Positions 12,889 through 25,081 of a stretch of 64,000 bases of DNA are shown one piece after another. This stretch comes from Numida meleagris (Eukaryota > Chordata > Aves > Galliformes > Numididae). The DNA is taken from assembly GCF_002078875.1 (NCBI RefSeq), contig NC_034409.1:15353111-15417110 (forward strand), written 5' to 3'. How positions within the stretch are numbered: position 1 is the stretch's first letter; every line of letters begins with the position of its first letter. Below the pieces are notes generated by a model. It saw only the letters and a list, made by a program, of their open reading frames with translations, was not told where the DNA came from and searched no databases. A program made the position numbers and the translations under genes.

Positions 12889-15079
12889 AATCAGTTCTAT
12901 ATTTTATATGCTTACAGTTGTATGACCATCAGTTAAAAAGTGGTACTTAGAAATCACTGGAGTTTGAACACAGAGTACACGTATCTCATATGAATGTCTG
13001 CATGTGTGTGTTAGAAGCAGGTTGTTTTACAGAACATTTTATGACTGTGCTTTTTCTGTAGTAAATTTGTGAATTTTTCAGTTTTTTTTTTCCTTGTAGC
13101 CTCTAATTCTGATTATTTGAGTCTGTTGGTCATATATATGTATAAGAATAAATTATTTTGTTATTTCTTCCCCACAATTCAAGTTTCTTATTTGTTCTGT
13201 TAACATGCTGTCGAGCTAGATTATAAAACATGAGATTAGGATTATTTTTTCTTGTGTCTTCATATGCAGTTGTGTGTGGGAAATTTCCAGTGGACACTTC
13301 TACTTGGAGCTTCCTAAAGAAATTTCAAAAAAAGAACTTACAACCAAGCACCTAGTGATAGTTTAAACCATTCCTTAGTTAATTATTTTCCTAGAACTTT
13401 TAAAAGAATACAGGGTTCTGTCTGTTCACATTTCAGGGAAGATTTCTAAAAGAAGAATTACTAAAGAGAAAAGTAATGGATTATTAAAGGACTAGATAAA
13501 GTATGCTACACTAAAAAACTCACATTATTTGCCTAATGAAAGAGTAGATTAGGGATAATTGTAATCTGTTATTAATAGAATAATGTAAACTATTAGTATA
13601 AACACTAAGAACTTAAATTTCATAATGGAAAACATTTGCATCTAAAAAAGAAATAAAAGATCCAAAAAATAGGAAAGGAAATGAGATAAAATCAGGAAAA
13701 AAAAACCAAGGAATTTTTCAGAACACATGTAATTACTTATTGGATCAACTTTACTGCAACTGTAGTAAAACTTAATGCATTTTAAAAACCGAAAAAAGAT
13801 GTCTTAATAAATGTTATTCTCAAGTTCAATTACAGCCATAAGGTTGAAGTAAGAATGCATTCTGAATTCTTATGGAAAGTGGTTAGCAAGTGGTTGGATT
13901 AGGTCATTGTAGTTCCTTTATATCTTCTGATTGGGAAATACAGAATAGATAGTGGTCTTAACTAACTCGCTAGTCTTCTGTAACTCTTGTATCAAAATGA
14001 AGCTTATGATTTTCCATTAACCTCAAAGCCCCTTGGGATGGATCACTAAATTGAGATGGTATAAAAATTAAGATGACTAAATAAATAAATAAAATTCCTT
14101 TCTATGAGGAGAACTTGCATTAGGAGGTGGCAAAGACTCTCCATCTTGGGAAATACAAAAAATGAAAGCTTTTCTTGATTTTTTTTTCAAGTTTTTTTTC
14201 CCCATTTAATTAGTTAAATTGATTTTTTTACACTCTTGAATGACATTTCTAAAGTTATTTGTGTGTTGGCCATGTTAAGATTTTAGCTCTACACAGCTGT
14301 TAGTGGGGAAACTAGGCCATGAAGGGAACTAATTAATTAGCTGCTATGCTACTAGTTCTAATGGATTATAGAAATAACCTGTTCTACTTTAAAAAGCCAT
14401 AGTTAATATGGAAAAGAGATTTAAAAAGATGAAGCTTTGTTTATCTTACTAAAAATATAGCCTGATGATTTTTAGAGGCCAGTATTTTAATGTCATCTAT
14501 TAGATAAATTTTAATAGTCATCCTACAAGTAATTATATTAATTTAATACAACCAGACTGTTTAAGTAACCCTCTGAAAAAAATAAATAGATAAAAAAACT
14601 GAACCTTAACATAAGAAAAGTAATTTAAAATTAAGTACAAGTTAGCTGTGGTACTGAATTCAATCTTCTGAGTTTTGTAAGAATTTCACTGTAAAGGTAG
14701 CAGTGTAACACACATTGTCGAGCCTCCTCTGGTCTCAGTGATTTTATCAGCACCGTGCTGTGTATTTATCTTCTTTCCTCTTTTCCTGATAGGCTTCTGT
14801 CATGGCTCTCAAATCAAGTCCAAAACATTTCCCAGATGTAACATGGGTTTTGGTTTAAATGGAATATTGTTTTCTAGAAAGAAGAAAACAAATTTGGAGG
14901 GACTGAAACTGCCTATACATTTGCTATATTATCTTGTTTTTAAAAATTAACTGACTTTACCATTCTATAAGTAATAAATATTTTTCCTTTTGAAGTAACT
15001 TTTCTTTCAGATTCGTACATGGAGCTATTTCTAATGAAACTCTAAAACTTAGAAACCCAGTACATGACATGGTCATGAA

Positions 15080-15535
15080 ATAATTTAGGTGAAAGGAACC
15101 TTTATGTTATTCAGCCTCCAACTAATCTCCTGTATCATGTTAATCAGCCTCCTGTTTCAAGCAAAACTGTCTTCATGATTATGTCAGGTTGCTCAAGGCC
15201 TTTCCCAAATCATGCCTGAAAAACTCTAGTGGCAGAGACTACACAGCTCTCTGGGTGACCTATTCCAGAGCTTAATCACTCATTTTGGAGGCTTGTTTCG
15301 CTTTATCCCATCATAACTTTCTTTGTTTTCACTTGTGATAGAAGTCTCTTTTCGTTGTGTTCTCTGAACTGTCTGGCTTTGTCTTCTACAATGCTGCTTA
15401 GGTACTGTAGGATGGCAGTGGCAATAGATCTTCCCTTAACCTTCTCCTCTCCAAGCTGAAGAAACCAAACTCCATGAGCTTTTCCTCATGGAATGTGTTC
15501 CAGCCTGCTGATCAGTTTTCTTAGCATCCAGTGAG
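15080..15535 (-). mobile_element. Old CR1 relic, antisense
   Basis: Heavily mutated, but the order of landmarks follows the reverse complement of a CR1 3' half: an AATTTAGGTGAAAGGAACC-like start, a GGGTGACCTATTCCAGAGC block, the CTTCTCCTCTCCAAGCTGAA block, then TGTTCCAGCCTGCTGATCA. Boundaries are approximate. Confidence 0.72.
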
Positions 15536-16162
15536 TGGGAGACTAGCTAGCAGACCTTTACATTAAAGCCTCAGGTACAGAGGTTCATGTCTCTTATGTG
15601 TTATAAGCATTATAAGAACACTGTATGGAATTTCTTGATGAGTGAAAGTCAGGTCTTCAACATAGCATCTTGAAGCTTGGAGCAGTGTGGAATATGCTTG
15701 AGGATTGCATCCTTGGGTGAAGAACAGCCTTATATTTGAAAATTGAACGTTCAGGATGGACAGTTCAACAGCAGAGCAAACAGTCTGTATAGTCTGTCTA
15801 CAGATAGTGAAAGTCATGCATTTTAACACCATCTTTCTCTATTCTTTTATTCTCTTAGTCCATTTACTATCCCTCAAGTGAATGACATGTTCTGAAATTC
15901 TTGAGAGCAATTTTTTATTGGGCTTGTCAAGTAAAGAATTGTTTGTTCCTACTCCAACAAGAGCAGTCCACTCAAGAGTGACCTCTATCTGAATTTCATT
16001 ATTTTAGAAAGTCTGGATCAATGTAAGGAGGGACAGGGCTTTGCTGACCTTACTGCGTTTGCCAGTTTTGTTTTCAGGACCTTCTCCAACTACCCATCCA
16101 ATCTTTGGCACATCTGTTTCTCCCTATAGTACTCTTCTTTCAGAGTCACAGTCGCATTCTTC

Positions 16163-16505
16163 ACAGAATCATTTAGGTTGGAAAAGACCTTAAAGATAAT
16201 TAAGTTCAACTGTTGACCTAACCTTCCGAGTCCTCTCATTTAAGCCATGTCTCTTAGTTCTGCATCCATGCATATATTAAATGCTGCCAGGCATTTAATG
16301 TAGATACTTCATCCTATTACTTGTCACCTGAGAAAAGAGACTAACATCCTCCCCACTGCATTCTCTTCTCAGGTGGTTGTAGAGACTAAGTAACCCCAGT
16401 TCTGTCAGTTGCTCCTCATCTCTCTTGTTTTCTAGTCCTTCACCAGCTTCGTTGCTCTTCTCTGCACATGCTCAAACAGCTCTGTGTCCTTTGGGGTGCA
16501 TTAAA
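16163..16505 (-). mobile_element. Old CR1 relic, antisense
   Basis: It opens with ACAGAATCATTTAGGTTGG and AAAAGACCTTAAAGAT, the reverse complement of a CR1 3' end. It continues through decayed copies of the CR1 body (the CAGTTGCTCCTCATC and TGCTCTTCTCTGCACATGCT blocks). Diverged, with no intact frame. Confidence 0.78.
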
Positions 16506-16534
16506 CATAGCATAGACAGCCAGTCAAAACAGGT

Positions 16535-16640
16535 GATGCTGCCTCTTGACACTATATTTAGCCATTGGTGTGGCCTCACCTTGAATATTCTGTACAGTTC
16601 TGAGCTCCACAATGAAAAAATATGTCAGTGTCCTGACTTC
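16535..16640 (+). mobile_element. CR1 ORF2 fragment, sense, abutting the preceding antisense copy
   Basis: The stretch GTGTGGCCTCACCTTGAATA and the sequence after it resemble, on the + strand, the CR1 ORF2 block usually read as VRPHLEYCVQFW, followed by a decayed KKD-like block. The orientation is opposite to the CR1 piece ending about 30 bp before it. Short and diverged, so confidence is moderate. Confidence 0.55.
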
Positions 16641-18169
16641 TTTCATAGAAGTGCTGGGATATGAATACGTCTGAATAATACTGTCACGATTGAACATCTC
16701 ACAGCATAACAAAGTGAACTTACCTAACAGAATTTGAGCATGCTATTTAAAGATGCAAATCACTACTGTGTCACTTCTGAGGATTGTTCCTGTTTCTGAG
16801 ACTATCTAATGCCATGTCTTGAAGATGTGTTAACTTCTGTTGAATATTTAATTGTTCCTGAGGTGGGTGATTGCTTTTCACAAGGTAGTCATGCTCTAAG
16901 ATACAGACTCACTTCTCCAGATGACCAGTGTGAATGAGTGGTGTTGGAAGTTATTTGGGCATTGTAAGAGGAAAAATAGTTACTGAAAGTAATTGAATTT
17001 ATTTAAATCAAAGAAATAATGTCTCTGTAGTTCTTTACTATTTTGTTTTAATGAGAATCAAGTAATTAAAGGAAATTCCTGAGTTTTGAGAGGAAGGGAC
17101 AGCAGAGTATGCTCTTGTCCATTCATACCATGTAGATGTTAGTTTAAATATTCAGTGCTCCAGTTAGAAACTTGGGCTCTTTGTGGTGGCTACATTCACA
17201 CCTGTGATATGAAAACTTAAAAAAAAATTCTCAAAAAACTTCAGTTAGAAGAAAATAACTGTCTTTATTCTTTCCTTGTCCATGTTTATGGGTTTAATTC
17301 AGTCTGTCAGTTAAGCAGTTGGCAGTCTTTGACTTGCTGGAAGATTGGAGTCGCAGACTGCAGTTTTGAGAAGCTACTAACGATGATCTTTCAGGAAAGT
17401 GTCAGTGACCTTTTCAATAGTTCTATTAAAATGTCTTGATATATTCAATATGTAGGACAAAATGAATTGCTCATGTCATTAACACTTTTGTTTTGCTTTC
17501 TGTTTCAAAAGTACGTCTTGAAAGAACAGCTAAAACACAGAACTGTAGTTTTATGATCAGTTATTTATATCTGTGATGCTTATGAACTGAAGTCAATCAA
17601 AAGTTATTTTTTTTCATCTAAAATATTTTCAGCTCATCAAGAACTTGGTGTAAACACCAAGGGAAAAAAAAGCATTTTGCAGAAAGCTCAGAGATTACAT
17701 GTAAAAAGAGAGCTGAACAAAGGTGAAATAGGAGTAGGATAGTGCAAAAATGATACACTTCTAATGGAAGAACTATGTTCTCTGATATTTAAATCTACCT
17801 GAAATAAGCAGTCTTTGTAAGCTTTTATTTGCTGTTGTCTTTTCTGAGGGAAAAGTGGGTTTTCGTGCTACTGAATTTCTTACTCAAATTTTCCTGGATT
17901 CTGATTGACTTTGGGAGCTGATGTTCATAAAGTTTTTACCGTATAACACAGGGCATGCACTACCCTTCATGTTGATCTATGAGTTCTTCTGCCAGTCTGT
18001 CTTCATCCATGGATAACTGGTCTATTCATGTGAACATAATCATTTTCTTTGTTGGCATCTGTTTAAGATAATTTTATAGGCTTTTTCGTATCATACTGCA
18101 GGTTTTGGAAGTCTCCTTAATTACAGCTCCTTAAATTACTTGCCTTAAATTGATATTTTTCTTTTACAG

Positions 18170-18273
18170 TTTGGAAGAACAGAAGTAATTGACAATACTT
18201 TAAATCCAGATTTTGTAAGAAAATTTATAATGGACTACTTCTTTGAAGAAAGAGAGAATCTGCGATTTGATTT
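18170..18273 (+). CDS. CPNE8: CPNE8 window exon 2 (104 nt): C2A
   Basis: The acceptor CTTTTACAG and donor GTAAGT flank 34 codons plus two bases (phase 0 to phase 2). The peptide starts [19 protein letters not shown] and ends [12 protein letters not shown]. The NTLNPDF block is the conserved C2 strand preceding the third Ca2+-binding loop, and the EERENLRFD block leads into that loop, which is encoded by the next exon. The last two bases (TT) form a codon with the first base of the exon at 21050. Confidence 0.96.
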
Positions 18274-21049
18274 GTAAGTTCACAGTTTTCGACTCTAATA
18301 TTACAATATCTGTAAACATATTGAGTTTTGTAAAGCACAAAATTAACTTGAAATAGTACCTCTTGACATTGAACAAATTATTAAACACAATTGATTTAGC
18401 ACTTCTTCTTCAGAAATAAATACGTATCGTAACAATGACTGAGTTTTAAGAAATTGGTTGGTTCTAACTAATCAAAATATAGTCATACAGTCATTGCTTT
18501 CATGATATAGTTTGAAGTGGTTTGCATTTAGAACATTTCTGTCTTGAAGACAGCAAAGCAGAGGGATAAACCCTTCTTCATTTGCCTAAAATCTCCCAGG
18601 AAATCTGTGGTAAACCCATTTTTAAGTATTACACTCTTTAGCCTCAATGTGCCATTTTTGTATCTAAGTAGTTGCTTCAAAGCAACTCTTACAATCCCTT
18701 GATTTTTATTCTTTTTTGGAGTTTCTGGAATGCAAACCAATCTGTATATTCATCAGGGCATAAAGTAAATAGAGCATTAGTATGGATTTTTCCTATAGTA
18801 ATAGAAAAAAAGAAGGTATGGTGCCTGATGTGTATGTTAGCAATGTTAATGAACTTACATGTGTTTTTTCTTTTGTGCTGATTTTCTTTTAAGTTGCTTG
18901 CAGAGTGTATTGAAATGCTCTTGAATAGCAGTATCTCCTATGTCGTAGATACAAGCAAATAAAAAATCATGTCTGATTGTTTTTAGCTTTAACTGTCTTT
19001 TTGTAGCATGTCAGAATGCTGCCTAAGCTAATAAGAACTGTAGGAAGGATGAGTATGGGAGAAAAAGTACTACTGTATCCAACGTGCAGGTAGAAGCTAG
19101 CTGTTTGCGTCTGGACTTCAACTGCTGAAGGAGCGAAATGAATGCCAAGATAGATTGCAGAGTGCTTCTGGGTGGCTAGATGCAGTTGTTTTCATCTTCA
19201 CTGTGAAAACCTGGTGTTCATTTTTTTTCCCAATTTTTTTTCTTAGAATTTGGATGCAGTATCATTAAATCTACTGAGTATAACTGTTTCCTGCTGTTTA
19301 AGTTATCTTTTAGTATGAGTTAGTCACTGTGAAATAGTGGTTTCCCCTCCAAGCTCAGATGAAGCATTTCAGAAGTTTCACAGTCGGGGCTGTGTAGGAA
19401 TCCTGATTTGGCTATCTGTTGTTCCTTGTAGGCTGCATGTATGTTATGGGAGGAGAAAGTGCAATAGAAGAGCAAAAGAAATGAAGTAAGGAAAAGAATG
19501 TTAGGCTCAGTTGAAGCAAAGAAAGAAAAGTCTGTAAAGAACTTCTGAATAAGCGTAGTCTGAAAAAGTACTTGGAGCTGACGGGAAAGTCAGTCTCCTA
19601 TTTGATTCTTCATGTATTCAGAGAAGTGGACTTTTGTTTGTTTACCTACAAAAAGCTGTAAACATCATATTCTTTACTTACAGGAAAGACCTGCCTGCTC
19701 TCTACTGTTGACAGACACAAGTCTGAACTCAGAGCTGAATAACTTTTTTTTTAACACTTGCCTGACCATATAGCCAGTGTGTGATTTCCCTTCAAGGTCC
19801 TATTACTGATTGGAAATGAATTAGTGTAGTTAAAGATGTGACTCACAGCTGTTGATGGATTAGAACTCCAATATAGATCGAGAAAGAAGCATCTTTAGAA
19901 AGCTTATTTTTGAAATTCCTCATTAAAATTGTGTACTACAGTTGGCCAAAATGTTATTTTTCAAAGAGAGAAAGGCCTGATAGATTTCAACTTCTGGCAG
20001 CAAAGAAGAAAAAGGCAGGCATATCTCTGATTCTTGTTCTTATGGTGGTACTGATAAATGAACATGAGCCCCTGCATACATCATATAGGACCAGTGTCTC
20101 AGCCTTCTTTCCATTGCTATTTGATGGCTTGTCGCTGATTTTGCCAGTGAAGTATTTTTTTTGTTCCAGTAGCATAGCTAGCCCTGAGGTCAACCTAACA
20201 GTTGTTTTTTGTTTGGTTGTTTGTTTCTGTTCAGTTTCACCAGACAGTGTGCAGTTATTATTGTCTTTCTAAAACCATCTGTTAGTGATTCCTTTAGTAA
20301 TTTTTTCTATTGCCCAAATGTGGCTGGAGTACCAGAGTGTGGGAATTGAAACATGGAGTAAGAGGCTGAGGTGGGATTTGAGAAAACTCTTTCAATTCTG
20401 TTACTGAATCAAATGATACAAATATTACTGGGGATTTCTGACAATGAGAGAAGACTGATAGTATAGAGATTAGTATTCACAAAAGGACTTAGTGTATTAA
20501 ATATTTTTAAAATTTTCTTGAATTCACAGTTGTTTTTTTTAAATCTGACATGATAATGAAAAGAAAACAATGACATTTTCTAGCTGGAGGAAGAAGATTA
20601 TGATAAAAAGCTGAAAAGAGCAAGTCAAATGCTTGCTAAAAGCAATTTGATTTATTGTTAGTTATTTTTATTTAGTTAGGTAGTTTTTCAGTCATTTGAC
20701 TAAGATAGTAATTCACAACGTAGTTTGATTTCTGTTAAAAGATTTTGAAATTTTATTCCAATTTTTTTTTTCTAGCTTCCATTGCTCAAACAGGAGTATT
20801 AGAATAATTTCTCTTACTAACCTGTACTCTGGAAACAATTTTATTTCAGATAGCCAGTGGACAGTTATCTTGTAATCTGTAATGATTCAATTTGCCTTTC
20901 TTACTAGTGAGACTTCCATTCATGTATCTTTTTGTGTAAATTTCACACACTGAAATAGGTGAAAGAACTGTTTGATTTTCATTTTTTTACATTGTCCTCA
21001 GATCTGTCATCTGGCAAGTTGGATATAACTTTCTTTTTTGTTTTTAAAG
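18274..21049 (+). other. Intron between window exons 2 and 3 (2.8 kb)
   Basis: AT-rich non-coding sequence. It contains a 120-codon open frame at 19910-20272 with no recognisable domain, which I treat as chance. No repeat family, RNA gene or clear regulatory block was recognised. Confidence 0.75.
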
Positions 21050-21089
21050 CTACGATGTTGACTCCAAGAGTCCTAATCTATCGAAACAT
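21050..21089 (+). CDS. CPNE8: CPNE8 window exon 3 (40 nt): C2A Ca2+ loop
   Basis: A small 40-nt exon. One base completes the codon split with the previous exon (TT+C, phenylalanine), followed by 13 codons YDVDSKSPNLSKH. The two aspartates in YDVD are typical Ca2+ ligands of C2 loop 3, and the third comes from the DFLGQ that opens the next exon. The acceptor is TTTTTAAAG, weak in its last positions but preceded by a T-rich tract. The donor GTAAGT is perfect. Confidence 0.94.
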
Positions 21090-21878
21090 GTAAGTTTTTT
21101 CCTGGTTATTACAATTTCTTGTGATGAAATGCTTTAGCTTTCTTAAGTGTATTTATTTTCTTTTGAGTGTAATTAATACCAGATGCTCAGAGAGAATTAC
21201 AGAGCTTGTGCTCTTGTTAATAACAAGAATAATGCACGTGAGTATAACTTTAATATGATATATTACTATAAAGAGCATATTTAAGCACACGTATACCTTT
21301 TCAGGAGTTGAACTGCAGCATAATTTTTTTTTCAATATCCATCCAACACTTTGAAAATCCATTCATATTATGGTGCTTCTTATGTTACAAGAAGATGGAA
21401 TATGAAAATTACTTGATACAGTAAAATTATAAAAATCAAAAATTAAATTAAATGTCATTAAAGCAATCCTGGATTGTCAATCCAAGATTCTCACAAAGAT
21501 CCTGCGCAGGCTTGAATTCCTGCCAACATAGTTAACTTTCAAGAAATTGGTAGAATTATTGTACACTCCTTTATAGAAGAGCAATCTATTAAAATGCTCC
21601 AATTTATTGAGGAAGGCTTTATAAAGTCTTTGAAGGTTCTTAAGATTCTTAAAACCTTCTTTGAAGGGGAAAGTTGAATTTTTTTTCCATCTCAGTTTCA
21701 TTTTTCTTGATGAAAAAGGCAATATAAGAACAGTATAGTTACACAATTACTGTTAGGATACAATATTCAGTAGAATGTGATTTACTCTAAAGAAAAGCCT
21801 AAATAAATGATAAACTTTTTTTCTTTTTTTCCTCAGTTGAAAACACAATTTCTTAATTCTCTTGTTACTGCTTTTCAG
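21090..21878 (+). other. Intron between window exons 3 and 4 (0.8 kb)
   Basis: Short AT-rich intron. The 89-codon minus-strand frame at 21477-21746 has no recognisable domain. Nothing else was seen. Confidence 0.8.
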
Positions 21879-21955
21879 GATTTTTTGGGACAAATGTTCT
21901 GTACGCTTGGAGAAATAGTTGGATCACAGGGGAGCAGACTGGAAAAACCAATTGC
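21879..21955 (+). CDS. CPNE8: CPNE8 window exon 4 (77 nt): end of C2A
   Basis: The acceptor TGCTTTTCAG and donor GTAAGT flank 25 codons plus two bases. The peptide reads DFLGQMFCTLGEIVGSQGSR and then LEKPI, with the final GC joining the A that opens the next exon to give alanine. DFLGQ supplies the last acidic residue of the C2A Ca2+ site. CTLGEIVGSQGSR is the following strand and is highly typical of copines 5, 8 and 9. The direct step from EKPI to GIPGKK, without an insert, favours CPNE8 over CPNE5. Confidence 0.95.
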
Positions 21956-22344
21956 GTAAGTATGCCATTCTTCAGTGTTGTTTGAATACATACTGCTAAA
22001 TGAAGTGAGAGTTAGGGTTGGTTTTTTTTGTGTGAGTTCTCATTTTCTAATCCAGAATTTTTGTCAAATTGATTATGTTGTGCATGAGAGATAGTTTAAG
22101 TATAATAATCTTAAAAATATTTGCTTTGGTGTTGTAAATAGTTTATTCTTGTCAATCTATACTTAGGAATGACCACTGACATAGTTTTGATTTAGTTCAT
22201 ATCATTGATAAGATTAAATAATTGATTTCTGCTTCTTAAGGAAACACATTTCCAGTGTTTTGACATGACTGGTTATTCTGTAGGTGTCCTCATTTTTTAT
22301 ATTATTATCTTTAGATAGTTACAATACTTTATGATAAAAAGCTC

Positions 22345-22595
22345 AAGCTCAAAGAGGGTAGATTTAGATTGGATATATGGAAAAAATCTTTTACAGTGAG
22401 GGTGGTGAGGCACCAGAACAGGCTGCCTAGGGATGTGGTCGATGCCCCATCCCTGGAGACTTTCAGGGTGACTGGATAAGGCCATGGGCAACCTGGTCTA
22501 GCTGTGGTGTCCCTGTTCATTGCAGGGGAGTTGGATTAGATGGCCTTGAGAGGTCCCTTCCAACTCTAAGGATTCTATGATTCTATGATTCTATA
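22345..22595 (+). mobile_element. CR1 LINE 3' tail, sense
   Basis: It begins in the end of ORF2 (GGGTAGATTTAGATTGGATA, the block read FRLDIRK in intact copies). It passes through GTGAGGCACCAGAACAGGCT and the 3' UTR, and ends with repeated ATTCTATG octamers at about 22570-22595. No intact frame. Confidence 0.92.
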
Positions 22596-25048
22596 ATTAT
22601 ATAAATCACCTTTCTGTAAAAATGTGAAATTCCTGGTAACGCTGACATTCCTTAATCTTTACTTTTCGCTTCTGTCTTAATTGTTTTTAAATGATGTCAA
22701 CTACTAAGAACATGTACACAGTGATAATGTTGCTAATGTTTATTTTCCTTTATTTTCTGAGGAATGTTACCAGTATATTTATAAATGTCTATAAGATGCC
22801 CATAGCTTTTTATAATCATCTTTATTTTATATAAATAGCTAGACCTAGAGCTCAGTGCCAGATGAAATAATAACTGTGAAGAATTTCCATCTCTGAAATT
22901 CAGTGGGTATTCAGTACTTAACAAAACTAGTGATTTTATTTATTCACTTTAAATGAAGGCATTAGTCCAGGTGAGTCCCTGTCTCAAAGCATCTGTAGAC
23001 TTAAGATGTGAAAACATGAGTACTTACTTCCTCATTATGTCACCTAAATCTACTAAATTGCTTTGTCCTTGTTAAGGAAGTGATCTTTTTATGTAATAGA
23101 TCATAAATTTGGACAACTGGGTAGTAACAAGTAACATTATCATAATTAAAGAAAGTTACACTTTTACTTCAGCAAAACAGAAACAAAAAAACAAAAAACA
23201 GTTAAAATTGATATAGAATTAGGTTCAGACAAGCACTTGCACAAGCAAAATTTCCTTCAGAAGAAAATGTTATCTTCTTACTAACCTCCTGTCTTGTCCA
23301 TGGATATGAAACTGTCATGTTGCGTAAATCTGCAAAGAACCTTTCCTTAGGTGTACCCATTTATAATCCAAGTAATAAAATTTACCTTTTCATAGAATCA
23401 CAGAATTGTTACAACTTCTATAGTACAAGTATAGTACCTTATTTCATTGATTTAAGTATGGATTTAATGTTGACTATCACTCAACATTTACAGAATCATT
23501 TGTGCTTAATGAATCTCATCAAAATCCTTTTGATCGCATGGAACGTTGTTATCAAAGCAATATAAGACATTATAAAACTACCAAAGCACTGAGATACCAT
23601 ATCAGAATATCCTCATAACCCACCAAAATGACATTCTAGCCTGCAGATTAACACATCATAAATCTCTATGGCTTTTTGTTCAAACATCAAGGAAGAAAAC
23701 CCTGTATTTCAAAGACAGACTTTCCTACTTTTATTTTTATTAATGCTAGTAACACAATTTCCAAACAGTAAGTAAAATATTTGCTATTTATCCAACAAAA
23801 TTTATCAAAAACTTTATATGGTCTATGGATTTTTCTGCTGCTGAGAGGATTTTGTGTCTGCAAACCACTGCTCATAGGGATATACAAATATTTAAAGTGC
23901 AAAAGATTTGAGAAATAACTGCGCTATTTATTCCTAAAAAATGCTGTAGTAATTGAAAATAATTTACAATTTTTATCCTAATGTAAGCTACAAATTTAGG
24001 TTGGCACACACTAAAAGCAAATATTTAAAGGTATAGCTGGACACTTTATGTGATTAATATTTATTGAATTTAGTATATTTCTTCATTTTGATCAGTTTGT
24101 TTTTTTTTAACAGTAGTTGCACTTCTGTGAATGATCATGCATTTGTTTACTGTGCTGTAATGTTCTTGTTACATTTTACTGGGTTCGTTGTGAATAATTT
24201 CCTCAATGCTGGTTTCCTTGCAAATCCAGGTGAAGGTTTCAGGCTTAGGAGACCTTATATATAAATGATGACAAGCACTGTTTGGGTTGAGTTGTTTCTG
24301 TGTGATTCCTTAGGGAAGAGATTGCATTTGTACTTTGTAGATCTTGACTCTTCCATGCAGCGTCTAAGCAGACATCTGTCACTTGTAGGAGAATATTTGT
24401 CTGTGTCAAACTTTGGTAAAAGCACCACCAATGGTACTTATTCTGATTTTGTATTCAAATAATGAGAATCAGGATCAGGATGAAGTACAATTCATACCAG
24501 TTGTAGCCTTTTTCCCTAGACTTTACTAGCTTTTTTTTCTTGCTAATGTGAAGAACTTAGTGTCATTAATAAAATACTAAGAAAAATGACCATTTCTGTA
24601 ATTTGTATCAAAGGAGCTTGTTGATATGGTGTGGAGGTGGTCCTAAATTTTTCAGCTTCATGAAAACTGTGGCCAGCTTCAAGGAGAGCTATGTATGATA
24701 GCCATGATTTTCTCTTTAAATAACTTTGAAGTATTGAAGTGTGTCATGCCCCAAACCTTCTCAATACTTGAATCCAATTAAATTCTCAATTTTTTACAAT
24801 TCCAGCAGAGGTGTAAGCTTGGAAATAAACCTGAGGTTTCATATTGTTGTGCCAAAACATAATTTCTGGTTGTCTCCGGAAGTGTTTCTGGATGAAATAA
24901 CAGTTGAGAACAGGCCATTTAAATTGATAAGTAGCAAGAGAATTTTCATAATTTTTTTAAGTTAATCTAAGTGGCCATATAATATAAAAAAACTATAAAA
25001 ATTATAATGTTTTGTTAACAAAAAGTAAGCTTTGTATAATTACTTTTT

Positions 25049-25081
25049 GAAAATATTTTAAGTTCCGAAAATATTTTAAGT
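25049..25081. repeat. 15-bp direct repeat
   Basis: The 15-mer GAAAATATTTTAAGT occurs twice with three bases between copies. Its core AAAATATTTT is self-complementary. Probably a slippage product in AT-rich intron. Confidence 0.7.

Larger units (their letters stand above)
8656..18169 (+). other. Intron between window exons 1 and 2 (9.5 kb)
   Basis: It holds a sense CR1 tail (9096-9475), an antisense CR1 relic (15080-15535), and a pair of oppositely oriented CR1 pieces (16163-16505 and 16535-16640). There is a very AT-rich stretch near 12219-12297, a short tandem duplication at 12850-12888 and a small AAAT run near 14077-14095. The rest (9476-12218, 12298-15079, 15536-16162, 16641-18169) is AT-rich with no recognisable coding sequence, RNA gene or repeat family. 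Confidence 0.75.

Noticed and set aside
19910..20272. Longest open frame in the window (120 codons, + strand)
   Set aside because: No domain, hydrophobic AT-driven composition, no splice or promoter context, and it lies inside a CPNE8 intron. Consistent with chance.
24220..24300. Possible CR1-like sequence resembling an AGGAGACCTTAT motif
   Set aside because: Only about 15 bp resembles CR1, with no supporting flanks.
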